Assembly (NCBI GenBank): GCA_014925825.1
Contig: JACGCK010000015.1
Location: 310,001 to 374,000, forward strand
Length of the DNA: 64,000 bases
Direction: 5' to 3'
Origin: Pholiota molesta
Taxonomy: Eukaryota > Basidiomycota > Agaricomycetes > Agaricales > Strophariaceae
In this document: positions 47,500 through 61,247 of the stretch, piece after piece
Numbering within the stretch: the stretch's first letter is position 1
How the letters are laid out: every line of letters starts with the position of its first letter
Program-made: the position numbers and the translations under genes
Notes under the pieces: generated by a model
The model's input: only the letters and a program-made list of their open reading frames with translations
What the model was told of the DNA's origin: nothing
Database searches by the model: none

Positions 47500-50400
47500 C
47501 TACAGGTCGAAGACCTGATCAATAACAGCTTTCTGCTGTGCTTGATACAGCCTTCCCACACCAGGGGCAGGCACCGCGCTCTCCTTCCGACCAATGTACT
47601 TCAGCTGACCATCCTCCAACATGTCCCGATCCTCTCTCTGACATGTGCATAGCGCCTTGATTTCTGGTTCTTCCTGAACCCACACGACCTCTCGCGCCGC
47701 AGTGTATCTTGATAAACCTTCTCCAGAGCCGCGAAAGGGAATGGGGAGAGCTCCTCGATACGAACGAATGCTATCTCGTCATTCAGAGACCGCGCTTCGC
47801 GTTCTTTGACGAGATCGTAGTACAATTTGCCGGATAGGAGAACGATGCGTCTCGCACTTTCTTCATTCTGGAAAGGATCGGCGAGGACCGGTTGGAAGCG
47901 CGTTCCATCGGAGATATCGCTGAGGGAAGACGAGGCAGCCTAACAAAATATAAAATTAGAAAAGAGTTTAAGCACGACATAAACGAGGAGCGGTCGTAAA
48001 ACCCACCGCCAGCCTAAGAAGCCCTTTGGCCAGCCAAAATCAAAGGCTTCCTGTAATTCCTACAGATCTGCCTCCTCAACAGATGGAAGTATTGCGCGGC
48101 GTAGTCGGGTATACAACATGCATGTTTATGTTATTTGGTTCCGATTTATGATGAGGCCGGTCGTTTGTCAACTACACGAGTGGGCTACTCAGCTAATGAC
48201 CGGAGTGAGATTTGGTGGACATGTTTTCTCACCTGTAGCATCCTTTCCAGTCTTGACGAGGAATGCTCCGGGCCAGCTCCGTCGAGACCATGGGGGAGCA
48301 TGAGCACAATCCCACTTTGCTTTAACCACTTAGCTAACAAGGTCCGGAGGTTGATTGAAGAACACAAGGAAAATAGAAAAACCTACTCTCAGCCGACGTG
48401 ATGAAGGTGTCGATAATAACCTACGCATGATATTGTTAAATTAGTACAGATTTTCTAGAAAGGTCGAAACGGGGAGGTTTTATACAAACCTGAGCTCCGT
48501 TGAAAAAGTCACCGAACTGAACGGCCATCACATCAGCTTCTAAAACTTAGAATATCATGTATCGAGCGCACGCACCTGGGCCTCCCAAATGGGGAGTAGA
48601 TTAGGGCGCTCCCAGCTCGCTCCATATTCGAACTGTTCAAACTATTGTCAGTCTCGCTACACGGAAGACACCCAACATCATTCACGTACGCCAAGAACGG
48701 CCATCTCACTCAGAGAACCTTACCAATCCTTCCAATCAATCTCGGTGCGCGGTCAGAGAGAGAGGGAACCACTCACTGTTCGCCAGCTCCAGCTTCCCGT
48801 CTGCCTTGAGTTCGTCATTCAAAGGTACGATGACCCCTTCCGTGCGCTGGTTCACGAGCATCGCATGGCGGTGACTGAACGTTCCCCGGCCAACATCTTG
48901 ACCAGATATGCGAATGTCATTACCTTCAAGCATCAATGAGCCGAAAGCAAGAGCCTGTTCGCGGGTGCAGATGAAAATCATCCACGTTAGCGGGAAAACG
49001 TGGGCTAGCAAAAATAAACGTATATACCTCAGCAGTGGCGAAATCCAATCCCTTTCCTGATTCGATACTCTGCAGCCTATTCTTCACGTGTCGATGAAGT
49101 TTGGGATGAATTTCCTACGTCCATTAAAATACCATCAGTCCCTTCCTATTTCAATACCCAGACGAAATTGGAAGAAAAACGTACGAAGCCCTCAGGGACC
49201 TTAACACTGGCACGGCCAATGTCTTTGAGGATATCTACATCAACGCCTGTAACGGGATCATGAACCGCCTCAGCGCTCGCGGGCCAGACCATCCCTTTCC
49301 ACTGCCCTTCAAGCATCGAAGCCGACGGGGCATACGAAGGGACCTTTGCAAGTTCTGATTCGAGGTGTCCTTTGTACGCGCTACGAACAGTGTTGATATC
49401 TTCTGGAGTGAGAATGTCTTCCGCCTAAGGACGTAGAAATCGCCTGCTTAGTAGAACACGATAAGCATGAAACGAATTACGCACGATGAGTTTGTGCTCA
49501 TATAGCTGTGGCACAGATTTTCGGGCCGCGATCTTCGAGTACATCAGTGGGCTAGTTATCCCGGGGAGGTCTAATTCGTTATGTCTAGATCAAAACCAAC
49601 ATCAGTCAGCGAAATACCAACGACACAGTTCCTTGCGATACGAACCCCCTAGAGAACGAGTTAAATACACCAACGATATCGGCATGAACGACGGGCTCAC
49701 CAGCGTCGATAAACCAACAAATCCACGATGATATCTTTTCTGAAGTAATTTCTATACCTAAACGCGATATTCATGGCCTTGGCGACGTCTGTGTTCGTAA
49801 TAAGACAGCGATATCTATAAGCTAAATCTCGTGTACGCTCACCTTCTGGGTAATCTCCGTTTACATGAAGCACTGGGGCGTTGATCATCTTGCCTACATC
49901 CGAGCAATAGAGGGAGGAGCGAGCGTTTGAAGCGGGAGTGGTATATCCAATGCTGAGATTGAAAATGAGCTGCTACGGATTAGGGAAACCAACCAAGGAG
50001 GAAACGTACTTATTGCTAGAAATCACAAGAAAAGTGAGCCGCGATTAAACGTGGGGAATCAGATAGAAACGTAGAAACGCACTCGACGACCAAATGCACG
50101 CTCCCACCACTAGTAAAGTGGGGCAAGTTACCTGGTCATCCACCGTTAATCATGACATTTTGATCACATCCTGACGAACACACAACTTACTCAGTCCCAG
50201 CGATTCCATAACCACACCCTGACCAGCGAAGCTTGCGTCCCCATGAATTTGAACACACATTGCCTTGTCTCCGAGCTTACAGTCGTCCGGAGAGGTTTTC
50301 AGAAGGGAATATTGTTTGGCGCGCGTTTTACCCATAGCCACTGGATTCACGGCCTCTGAGAATTGTTCGCAGATTAGACAAGTACATTGAGATGCAGGAG

Positions 50401-51711
50401 AGAGGCCACACCAAGATGAGACGGGTTCGGCAGGAGGGAGACCTTGATTGGATGGCGGCGTTGGGATATGACAAGATGGGCGATGCCACTGTAGATACGT
50501 GAGTGGTACGGTACCAATCAATGAAAGAAAGACGCGTACCTAGATGGCTCAGGACATCGCCTTCCGCGCCTAACTCTTCAGGAATCTCAAAACCGCCTTT
50601 AATCTTGTGAACATAGCGGCGGGGGAGTATTGCAAGATATCGGTGAGTAGATTGAGACGGCCTCGATGAGGCATAGCTGGAAGTTATGGACAATGACATT
50701 AGCTGGCTGAGTTGATATGATAGGAAGAAATACAAACCTAGCATGACATGTTGCACTCCAGCCTGAGCAGCAGCCGCGAAAAGTGAATCCAGAGCGGGTA
50801 GCATCGATTCGCCTCCTTCGAGACCGTACCGCTTCAAATTGGGAAATTTCAGCTGGAGGAAGTTATCAAAGACTTCGCTTCGAGCCAAGAGCCCATGTAT
50901 GCGCCGTTTCTGCTCTTACCGATCGACACAAGTGGAGCGTCATCTGGTTTGGGCAGAGCTGGGATTCAAGGAGGTGGGAGAACCATAGGCGCTCTGTCTT
51001 GGAGGGAGAGTGCATATACTAATGAAAATATCATATATTATATGCTTGAAGTGAGCGTGTGATACATACCTCATATGCGATGTTCCCAACATAAACTCTT
51101 CTCAATGCTCCTTATTTCCTTTAGAGTCCACCACTCCTCTCCTTCCCCGGCTCCCCGACGCTTTTCGTCCACAATATTCCATTCACGTTATAACGTTGCT
51201 CGTCGTCCGTCAGCCCATATCGTTCTGGAGACAACGCAGCAACTTCCTCGCGATGAATCAAGTCCAGTGGGTCGATTTTCGCAGCTCTGTGGCTATGTGT
51301 ACGCATAGAATCGACATAGCGCAGCAGGGCTGCATTCTGAGCGCGATTTTCTAGTTGCGTTTGCGTATCTGCCAGTCAGAAGTGAGTGTCAGCAAATAGG
51401 AGAGAAATGAAGTGCATACAGTCAGGAAAGACATAGTCGCGTGGTTTCCGAAATCCAAACGACTCGTCATGATAGCTTCGTGCGAGAGTGCGAAGGTGTT
51501 CTTAGCTACTCTATGAGTGGTAGCTGTTCCACGACCAAGGAGAATGGGCGGCCTCATAATTAGGAACAGCGAATGGGGTTGTCGACTTGGATCTCAGGAA
51601 GCCAGGAAAGTGGCCTCCGTTGTCGCCGCGAGCAGAGACAACTACTAGGAGGGTGGTCTTGTGGACGCTAAGAAGAGAAAGAGTCAAAAGCTTGTTCTTA
51701 AGGATTGCCAC
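47500..51711 (-). CDS. DHTKD1: 2-oxoacid dehydrogenase E1, DHTKD1 type (mitochondrial)
   Basis: Thiamine-diphosphate E1 component that decarboxylates 2-oxoadipate (and possibly 2-oxoglutarate) in mitochondrial lysine and tryptophan breakdown. Blocks in order: [193 protein letters not shown] and [14 protein letters not shown]. The MxK-type segment (KIKG) with EFPEE-like sequence, and [14 protein letters not shown], point to DHTKD1 rather than classical KGD1. Many introns. At least four single-base gaps cluster at 47620-47730, and a splice donor near 50190 lacks a G. The exact start and presequence are uncertain. Confidence 0.85.
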
Positions 51712-53089
51712 CAGGAGACTAGTAAGTACTTATTCAAATTGGCATTCATGTTGGTCGGTCACGATCTCGGGCGGAGCTCGCTCGCTAAGTTAAATAAAGG
51801 ATGGAGGTTGGGAACAAGTTCGCGTGACCTCCGTGCTCCTGTGCCGCGTTATTCGTCACTGCACCAACACTGCACTCTATCTTGAACGTCGACAACGTCT
51901 GGCCAACGCTTTTCTCCTAACCAACTCCTAACCATGCTTTTGTCTTGTCTTTCCTATTCTCTTCGCAGTCGGCCGTCCTGAAAGAGTATTGTATCTTGCC
52001 TGGCTATTACAGACATCGGTGATCAAATCTTCGAATCCTTATTTCGGACATCTGAGCGATTCAAGTTGCCTTCAAGTTGTTACGGATCTCCGTGTTCTTT
52101 TCTTCAAGGCTAAGTCCTGACTCAGTAAACCCAACTGGAGTTCTTGTTCGTTGGTCAACTTGACTTCTGTCGATTCTGCTCGAGTCCTCTAGCTGCCTGA
52201 CGTCAAATGCAACGTTCAAGTGATCCTGCGTTCAAACTACGTTGTTTGACTTCAACGATTGGTATAACGTCACATTGCAGACTACTAACGAGGGCTAATT
52301 CTAACATGTTGTTGACTAGAATCTGGGCTTAAATTACGTTTTTCTCTTCAATTTGTTCCTGACCTGTCAGTCGTACCGTTGCGAAGTACTAGCGTATTGT
52401 GCTAGTGTTCGGTGTGGCTCTTCCTTGTTGTACTGCAATTTCTGGTTTGCCCGGGAACGAGACTTACGAAGTTTTGACCGATATATTGAAGGGATGTTGC
52501 TGTAACTTTATTGGCTGTCTCGTCACTCTGGGCTGTTTCGTTTGGTTGTTACCTGGTTGTTGCCCACACTGGGGCATATACTCATCAAATTTGCCTCAAA
52601 GGGTTTGACATATCTGCGTTTCCAAGTGACTGTGGGTGCGGGCCTTATCACCATCTCTTCTCTTAATATCATTGCCCACAGCCCCTTCAATTTGGAGTAC
52701 GACTGTCGACGTCTCAATTAAACGGGACTCGCATGGTGCAACCCTCCAAACTTCATCATTTATATTCATATTCATACTACATAGCAGATTAATGAAGAAG
52801 ACGGCTGCACCATCTGACCAGTCATGACAGTAATGTTAGGGTCATTCTGAACGATGTTCATCCTCCTGCGTACCAACTTTTCTACCACTGAAGCATACAC
52901 CTGGGCGTGACGGTGGTGTGCCGCTCTTTGTTATCTTTCTTCCTGCACTACGGTTTCGCGTTTCTGAACGGGAAGAATTGAACGTCATAACCTTATACAA
53001 TGAAGAACTTGAAGGCAGCCCTGTAATTCTTGATTTCTATGTGCATGAAAATTTATGCCGAAATTCGTTTTGATTTATGGTTATGGCTT
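51712..53089. other. Intergenic stretch between DHTKD1 and HET gene
   Basis: About 1.4 kb. It includes the 5' flank of the dehydrogenase gene and the 3' flank of the HET gene. The plus-strand frame 52399-52608 is Cys-rich and hydrophobic (KGCCCNFIGCLVTLGCFVW) but has no homology that I recognise. Confidence 0.35.
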
Positions 53090-55459
53090 CTATAGATACA
53101 TTGTAACCAGCTTTATCCCATGCTTTGCAAGTTCACGTCGTTTAATTATATGCCGTGTAGGATGCGTGACATCCCCTACTGGAGCATTTCTGTCCATAAG
53201 CTCGAAGACAATCGGCGATTCTGTGTAACGTCGGTCGATCGGAGTCGAAGTTGATTCCCATTCAATGCTCCAGTGTGACCAGAAACCTACGGCTAGGCAA
53301 ATTTTTGGAACTTCAATAACCGTTTGTCCCCCTCCAAAATTCAATATTCCAAATGTGGCATTCAAGCCAGGTTTTGAGTTCGAATCGACAGTGCTGCTGT
53401 GGAGATTCCATGTCGACCCATCTTGCTTTGGACAGGCTCCTGTACCTTTGTCCAATAGATGATAGGTTCCCTGATAAAACGCGGGCCATGGTTTGAAGTT
53501 GACGAAGGCATAGTAATCGCCAATGGGGTCATTTCGGAAGCTGGGATCGTCCTCTTGCAATGAAGGCATCAGAAGGATTGGTATTCGAAGTCCCAAGTGA
53601 GTGAGCATAAACGGCTCTATAGGTTTCTGCAGGTTTGACATTTCAAGCCTCGACGAACGTTGAATATAGGCCAAAGGAGTAGATGGAATAATGGAGGGGG
53701 GTTGCGATGACATCGGAGGGTCTTGAGCGCAATTGAAGATGCTTAAAACTTGAATATCGCCGGAAGAATTCAAAATCTCTGTCATAAGGCGGAAGAACGC
53801 CTGCTTTGCACCCTCTCCATAAGCAATTGAGATGCTGACGTTGCAAACGCCCATGAGTGAATATGCGATGTCTTCCTCGCGCATAACTTCGCGCTTTGCC
53901 GCCAGTTGCATCTTGCGTGAGATGTGCATGCGATCGGGGCATGTCAGCTCGGAAATCGTAATCGTTGTAGCCATTTGTATTTGTTCGGCAATATCGATGT
54001 CGTCCTTATCAGTGAAGGGAGAACTATTGAATAGCTTCCAGCGCATGTTGTAAATTTTATGTCTTCAGGCGCGAGAAGCTCTTGGAATGTCCACCCGCGA
54101 GTGAACCAAGGATCCTGACGAATTTCCGAGAGCTTGACGGTCTTCGCAAGATATGTGATGCAGACGCAGGAGTTTCGATACCACTTGTACATGGAGCGAA
54201 TAGATTCATCGAGCTCTGAGCTACTTTCCTTATTGATGCAGATCGTGTCCATCCAACCAAAAGATATTTTGTGGTTGGTCCAGGAGGCTTTGCAGAAGCC
54301 AATCAGCTTCTGATATCCAGGTTGTTGTCCATCAAATGCTCCTTTAAGCCAATCCTTATAGGTCACTTCGCCTTCCGCCGTACGGATCCAGGTGTGAGAC
54401 AGGATGGCATATGTCGCAATTTGCGTTACCCACTTATTCATCACAACTTCTTCAGCTCTCGTCCAGTCTATGCCTAAGTCGAGTTCGAGGGACGAGCCGG
54501 GTATGTTTTTCTCGACCTCCGACCGGAATGCTGACTCTGAATAACTGGCGTCCAGCTGGTTTGCGAGATGGGCGTAAACACCGCCCCTCTCAACTAGGCG
54601 TATTTCGAGCGCGGACCCGTGGGGACGATATGCAGTAGTCGGATGGGCATTTTATTGAAAACGTGTTCTCGCAATATAGAAAGCATTCTACGCAAAGGTT
54701 CTGGTTTATGAATTTGTTCAACTGGGCCTGGATGAACTGAATTCAAAGTCTCAATAACTGGGTTATAAAGTGCCAAAGGGTTGTCAAGACTGGTATCGCC
54801 ATTAGCTATTAGAAGGTATTTGTTAGTTCTATATTTATTTCCAAAACTTCGTGTGGATATTGCCTTCGACGTCGTTTTTTAACTCTCTGGTAATGAGCTC
54901 GTCGTTCTTGGGTAGAAGTTCAAATTCTGGGTCTTCAGCGACTTTGTCTTCATTGTCTGTGTACGTAGATATGTAACATATGTAAGCCGTATGCCGTGAG
55001 CCATAATATAGATGTTTCGAAGCTTTACCATTTAGATTAACCTGAATTCTTTTCTGATGACCCGCATCGGAATGAGAGCGAATTATGGACGATATCAATT
55101 CTTGTAGGGCAGTAAGAAACTTCCCCGCTTCTGGCCCCGAAGGGGTTTGGTTGGCGTCTTTGGCTTGAAATTATTTGCATGTCCGGGATAGGCTCATGTT
55201 ATTTGCGAAACGTACCGTATTTGCTCCAGCCACTGGTTGCATTTACGAGGGGAAAAATAAAGTTCTGCAGCGCTTCGAGTAGTACTTGAGCTTGAGTGCT
55301 TGTAGCAGGTAAGAAATTGGGGTCTATCGCAGTCCATGAGTACATGTGCGCTTGGAGGTTGTGGTTTCCGTCAACCGCACCTTCTTGGGTACAATTTCTG
55401 ACCGTGCCAATACTGGGGCTGTTATTACTGGAGATTTCATCACTTGCAATTGGTGGCAT
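53090..55459 (-). CDS. HET-domain protein (heterokaryon-incompatibility type)
   Basis: Protein with a HET domain, a fungal TIR-like module linked to non-self recognition and cell death. The N-terminal ~250 residues (MPPIASDEISSNNSPSIG onward) are of unknown function. The HET core reads MPIRLLHIVPTGPRSKY, then YAILSHTWI, EVTYKDWLKG, GYQKLIGFC, WMDTICINKESSSELDESI, YKWYRNSCVCITYL and DPWFTRGWTFQELLAPEDI. A following ~320-residue region has REEDIAYSLMGVCNVSISIAY, the usual extension after basidiomycete HET domains. Introns near 55150-55205 and 54780-54835 were placed. Two single-base gaps (near 54601, after SKY, and near 54051, in a run of T) break the frame. No NACHT or repeat domain is fused. 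Trigger and partner are unknown. Confidence 0.87.
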
Positions 55460-56154
55460 GTCGTTAGATTGGTGTGGCTACGCAAGGGTCGAGAGTGTCC
55501 AGCAATGACTGATAAAAATTGACGTGGTCAGAGAGAGAGAGAAACAGGGAGCCACCTTCCTTCACGAACCACCGTCTCATATGCAACGCACAGCCCTCTC
55601 ATTCCGTGTGTCAAGTCCCAAGATAACTTTGACATTCGAATCCTGACGAATACAAAGCTTGACCGGGCTCAACTGAATAGGACATTACGAGGAATATGGC
55701 TCGGATGGAAGGAATGTACAGCTTTGCAAGTCTCGGGGAAAGGGGAAAGCATTCTGCCTGTGAATTGCCTATTCTTTGACATGAATTCATGATACAGTCA
55801 AAACTTGTTGCACATACAAAAATATAAGAAATAGTGATAGGAATACTTGAGCTTAGATTGAAATGTGTATATAGCGAGTTACAGCTCGCCATTGGAATTG
55901 AGTAGTCGCGAGCGCGCGACTCCGAGTGAGCGCCTCATTGACAACGATGCATTGCGCGTCTGCCGCGCGCGTTACAACGCGGCAATGGTAATCACGTGGC
56001 TTAATGGCTGAGATTGAAATTTCGAGAACGCGTCGATGAGCCTCGCAGATGTTCCAGGCGACAAACAACTTGGACTCCCCGTCGACGTCCTCAACACCTT
56101 CCTAACCCTTTTCACTGTGTAAATTGGGCTGAAAAGGTCATATAAGCAGTCACG
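55460..56154. other. Divergent promoter region between HET gene and SMC1
   Basis: About 0.7 kb between two divergently transcribed genes, so it probably holds both promoters. CG-rich patch near 55905-55990. No defined element identified. Confidence 0.4.
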
Positions 56155-59100
56155 ATGCCACTTGTGCGGATTGAAGTATGTGACTTCAAGTCCTATCGGT
56201 AAGTTTGGGAAACCTTTGAATGGAAGGGTACTTATCGCATTGCAGAGGACATCAGACAATAGGCCCATTTATGAATTTCACATCCGTCATTGGCCCAAAT
56301 GGCGCAGGGAAATCCAACTTGATGGACGCCATCTCGTTCGTTCTCGGCGTGAAGAGCGCGCAGCTCCGGAGTTCACAATTGAAAGACTTGGTCTATCGCG
56401 GGCGACGATGGCCGCGGAGGACGGCTCTGTGCCACCCGAGGAGGACGCCGAAGAAGAAGGCGAAGGCGAAGGCACTGCGAAGAAGGCGTGGGTCATGGCC
56501 ATTTATGTCGACGCGGACAAGAAGGAATGGCGCTTTCAACGAACGTGAGCGATGACCGCGCTGACTATGCGCTCTGGCTAACTTGTCCAGAATATCGACC
56601 ACTGGAGCCTCCGAATACAAGCTGAATAGCAAGACCGTTACATATACCGCCTACAACGCTGCGCTAGTTTCGCACAACATTCTTGTCAAAGCCAAGAACT
56701 TCCTTGTTTTCCAGGGTGACGTCGAGGCCGTCGCTTCGCAGTCCCCACGCGAGCTCTCCCGACTTATCGAGCAAATCAGTGGCTCGCTTGAACTACAGGC
56801 CGAATACGAAAAGGCCAAGGAAGCGCAGGAACGCGCAACGGAGAACGCGACTTTCAACTTCACCAAGCGGCGTGGAATTGCAGGGGAGATCAAGCAGTAC
56901 AAGGAGCAGAAGAGCGAAGCTGATAGGTTTGAGGCACTCGTGCAAGAGAAGGATGAACTTATCCGGGAGCGCGTGCTGACGAAGTTGTACCACATCGACT
57001 TGGGAATCGAGGACAACACGCGGTCGATCGTATCGAAAAACAAAGAACTCTCGGGTTTGCGGCAGGTGCAGAAGGCGCAGGAGAAGGAAGTGGAAGCGGC
57101 GCGAGCAGAACAGGCGAAGGTCAGGACGGGAGTTATGCAGAAGGAAAAAAGCATCAAAAAGGCGGAGAAGGCCCTGGAAAATAAGGTGCGTTGCAGCTCG
57201 CAATTTTTCTCACTTGCTTACCTCAACTGGATTTTCTGCGCCTCAGAGACCCGAGTTAGTAGCCATTGAAGCCCAAATCACACATTCCACCCGCAAACTC
57301 AACAACGCCGCAAAATCAAAGGAGGATTTAGCGAAAACCGAAAGCCAACTTCAAGCTAAGGTCGCCTCACTACAGCAAGAGCTGGTCACAGTAGGCAAAG
57401 CTGCCCAAAGGGCTCAAGGTAGGCGACTATTTCTTTGGATCGCTATTTACTTTATCATTTTCTTCATCTAGAGGAGCAGAGGAAATCATCACAACATAAT
57501 GTTGCTTTGAGCGAGGAGAGTTTAGAGGAGTATCGTAAACTGCAAGTTTTCCTATTGTCGATGCTAATCATTGCAGCTGATTTTTTTCATTGTATAGCAA
57601 AGCCACTTCAAGTTCCCTCGCTGTCGACGAACGACAGTCTCTCGAGACCCTCACACGCGAAGAGAAAACCGCTTCCAGAGCCCTGGCTCAGCTTACTGAG
57701 AAGGAGCAAGGCTTGGCTGAGAAAAAGACGGCGCGGGCAGAGGAGCTGAGAACTTTGACCGAAAAGAAACAAGAGGTATATTTTCCTTCTTGCATCTTCT
57801 GAGTTGGGAAGAATATTCACTAGCATGCCATGATTGTAGTTGGATGAGAAGATAGCAAGTTTGCAAAGCGAGTTAGGGAGTGTCAGGCAGGAATTGGATA
57901 ACCAGCAGTCGGAGAAGGCCAGGATAACGTAGGTGGTCGACTACGGGACCCACCTTGCGGAGAGCTCACCCCGTTATTTGTACTCTCAGAAAACTGCAAG
58001 TCGAGGCGGATGAGAAACTCCAGAACGTCTATCAGCAGTTGCTGCAGGCTGGTGTGGAGAAGCACGAGAACGAGAAGGAGGCCAAGTTGAAAGAGACTTT
58101 GGCAAACCTGCAGCGGATCTTCCCTGGTACGTGTCTGCGTCATATCATATCTCCCACCACATTTTCTCATTTGATCCTTCCAGGCGTCCGCGGCCGAATT
58201 GTCGATCTCTGCAAGCCCATCCAACGCAAGTATGAAACAGCGGTCTCTGTTGTTCTCGGGCGCAACATTTCCTCTATCGTCGTTGATGAAGAGAAGACGG
58301 CGATCGACTGTATCGAGTATATGCGCACACAGCGGGCCGGGCAGGCCACGTTCATCCCCCTAGATACCATCCAGGTCAAGCCGATCAATGACAAGTACCG
58401 CTCGTTTGCGAAGGGTGCAAGGCTTGCGGTGGACGTTGTGCAATATGAGGGCGCGGTGGAAAGAGCGATACATCATGCGCTTGGTAGTGCGCTCGTGTGT
58501 GATAATATGGAGGTGGCGCGGTATGTATGTTATGAGAAGGGCCAGGAGGTGAAAGGTACTGTTTTTGTTCATGTTGCACTCGTTTGGAAGCTCACGAATT
58601 TGGATTATAGCTGTTACTCTGGAGGGCACGATCATCCACAAGAGTGGTCTAATCACCGGTGGACGCAGTACGCATAACAATGCGAAGAAGTGGGACGAGA
58701 AGGATGTACAGGGTATGTGTTGGCTTTGAATCTGTCTTTCAACATCGGTGATAACACTTACACGTTCTCTTAGGTCTCATACGCGCTCGCGATAACCTCC
58801 TTGCAGAACAACGCGAGCTCAGCAACAAAAACCTCGTGGCAAGACGGACGAGTCGCTTATCGCAGAAATTTCGAGATTGGAGAGCCTCATTGTCGTTGCT
58901 AAAGACGATTTGGTGCGCATACATGCTTATTAACCAGCTTTCCCTCCCTGACCGACACTGTAGAATGCCACAAAACTTCGGATAACAGGTCTGAAAGACG
59001 AGCTCAAATTTATTGATCGCGAACTCAAGGCTGTTTCCCCCGAGCTGAAGAAGGTGTGTTTCTGAGTTTTGATCCGGAGACAGTGATAACATCATGTAAC

Positions 59101-60925
59101 GACTAACCCTACTGTCATATTTCTAGTCTCGTACTGCTCACAAGTCTCTGCAGATCGCATCGCCGAGTTCGCAGAAGTTGTGAATGCAGCGGAAGACAGT
59201 GTCTTTGGCGCGTTCTGCCGAAAGATTGGCGTCTCGGATATTCGAGAATACGAAGAGAGACAACTCAAGGTCGCACAGGAGGAGAGCCAGGCGCGGCTAA
59301 GGTTCGACGCGCAAATCGCTAGGCTGACACATGCGTAAGTCTGTTCAATCAGATCGGATGGATACATTAGCATTGTTGACGAAGGCATATAGCATTGAGT
59401 TCGAGCAGGAAGGCCTCAACGTTGCCCGCGAACGCTTAGCACGCCTTGACACACTTGTTGATACGGAAGAAACCAATCTCGCGAAGCTGCAAGAACAGAA
59501 ATCAGCCGCTGAAGACGAGATTGCATCCTCTGAGACTGTCGTGGAGAAGCTTAAGCAGGAACTAGCAGCACTGCAGGAGACACTCGAAGAAAAGACCAAG
59601 GCTGTCGACCAAGTTAAAAGGACTGCCTCGAAGTCGTCTAAAGTCCTGGACCAGGCATTGAAGGAAATGCTGCTTGGGTCAGTACTAATCTCGTTAGTCC
59701 GGGCAAGAGGGTTAACTAATCCTTATATGGAATAGAACGACGAAATCGAGAAGCTAGCGCTGGAGAGATCAGCACTGTATCGCAAGTGTAGGCTGGAAGA
59801 GATAAAGATCCCTTTGTTGGAAGGTGATCTCAGGAACGTGCCCATGGAGGAGGCGAGTCACGTGCTTCGTATCTGCTGATAATATCCTAATTTTACGTTT
59901 AGAATCTCCGTGAAGAGATGGCCATGGATGTCGATGAAGATGATAGTGGTACTCACAACCGAAAGTCGTTGCAGACTATGGCATTCAGGTGGACTTCGAA
60001 CAGATTGATGAGGACAATCTCGAAGATCTGAACGAGGCGCTTCCAAGATTAGACAAAGAAATCACTGATAAAATTGCTGAGATCGAACGGATGGCGCCAA
60101 ACATGAAGCAATGGAACGCCTCGATGACGTCGAGACCAAGCTTGCAGATACCGAAAAAGAGGCCGAGAAGGCGCGGAAGGATTCCAAAATGCTCGCGATC
60201 ACTTTAACGACGTCAAAAAACGCCGGTCAGTATTTCGTTTCCGCCTTATCTGTCGTTACTCAATAAAGGACAACTAGATGCGACCTTTTCAACAAGGCAT
60301 ATAATCATATCTCAGATCGCATTGATCAAGTTTACAAAGAGCTGACGAAGGGGAAGGCAGCGCCTATGGGTGGTGTTGCCTATCTCAGTTTGGAAGATAG
60401 CGAGGTATGCACTTCGACCAAATTAATTGCGTTGATGTTCATCTGTATTGCAGGAACCATATAATGGTGGTATCAAATACCATGCCATGCCACCGATGAA
60501 ACGCTTCCGAGATATGGAGCAGCTATCAGGAGGAGAGAAGACGGTGGCTGCTTTGGCTCTGCTATTCGCCATTCATAGGTAAATATAGGATTGCACAAGT
60601 TACGCACCTCGCTAACGCATATTTTCTTAGTTATCAACCAGCGCCTTTCTTTGTTCTTGATGAAGTCGATGCTGCGTTGGATAACACCAATGTTGCCAAA
60701 ATTGCAAATTACATCAGGGCTCATGCATCCGACGCTTTCCAGTTCATCGTTATCAGCTTGAAAGGTTCGCTTTATGAAAGAGGTCATTCTCTGGTTGGTA
60801 TCTACCGGATCAAGAAGTAAACAGTTCACGGACATTGACCCTTGATGTGAGTTTTTCTTAATCCTTCGTTCCTTATAGCGACAATGCTGACGTGGCGATT
60901 ACAGTTGACTCAATATGATGATTAA
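56155..60925 (+). CDS. SMC1: Cohesin subunit SMC1
   Basis: ATPase arm of the cohesin ring that holds sister chromatids together. Start [16 protein letters not shown], then Walker [20 protein letters not shown], then QLKDLVYRG and [21 protein letters not shown] long coiled coil follows, with a hinge around [20 protein letters not shown] and [18 protein letters not shown], a second coiled coil, and the C-terminal head with [20 protein letters not shown] (signature) and [16 protein letters not shown] (Walker B). It ends with a last exon encoding LTQYDD at 60905-60925. About 15 short introns. Frame breaks by one base occur near 56400, 58845, 59150 and 60812; without the last, the protein would end early at 60820. 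Since SMC1 is essential and single-copy, these breaks are best read as sequence errors. Confidence 0.93.
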
Positions 60926-61247
60926 ATACCAACGTTCTGTTTACTTCGCTATGTTTTTATTGTGCTGTAATTTTCCTTGTTGTACTTGTGTGTAATATTA
61001 CGATCGTAACAGTTATACCATTAATATTCGCAAAATTCAGAATGCATTATGTGGGACCATATGTACACCATAGACAGGCGAAAGCGGGCAAAAATGTACA
61101 GCAGACAAGGATGTTGAAAAATAATACAGATGTACAACAGAAAGCCTTTATGGTCTAAAACTAGCATGGAAAGAAAAGAAGAACCTGTTGAAAAAAATAC
61201 AATAAAGTAAAGATAATATTTAACCTTTGTTATAATCCAGTGCGCCC
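60926..61247. other. Convergent spacer downstream of SMC1
   Basis: About 0.3 kb of AT-rich sequence between two convergent stop codons, presumably 3' UTRs and polyadenylation regions. Nothing else seen. Confidence 0.45.

Noticed and set aside
52399..52608. Cys-rich hydrophobic plus-strand ORF
   Set aside because: No conserved cysteine spacing, splice signals or neighbours to support a small secreted protein.
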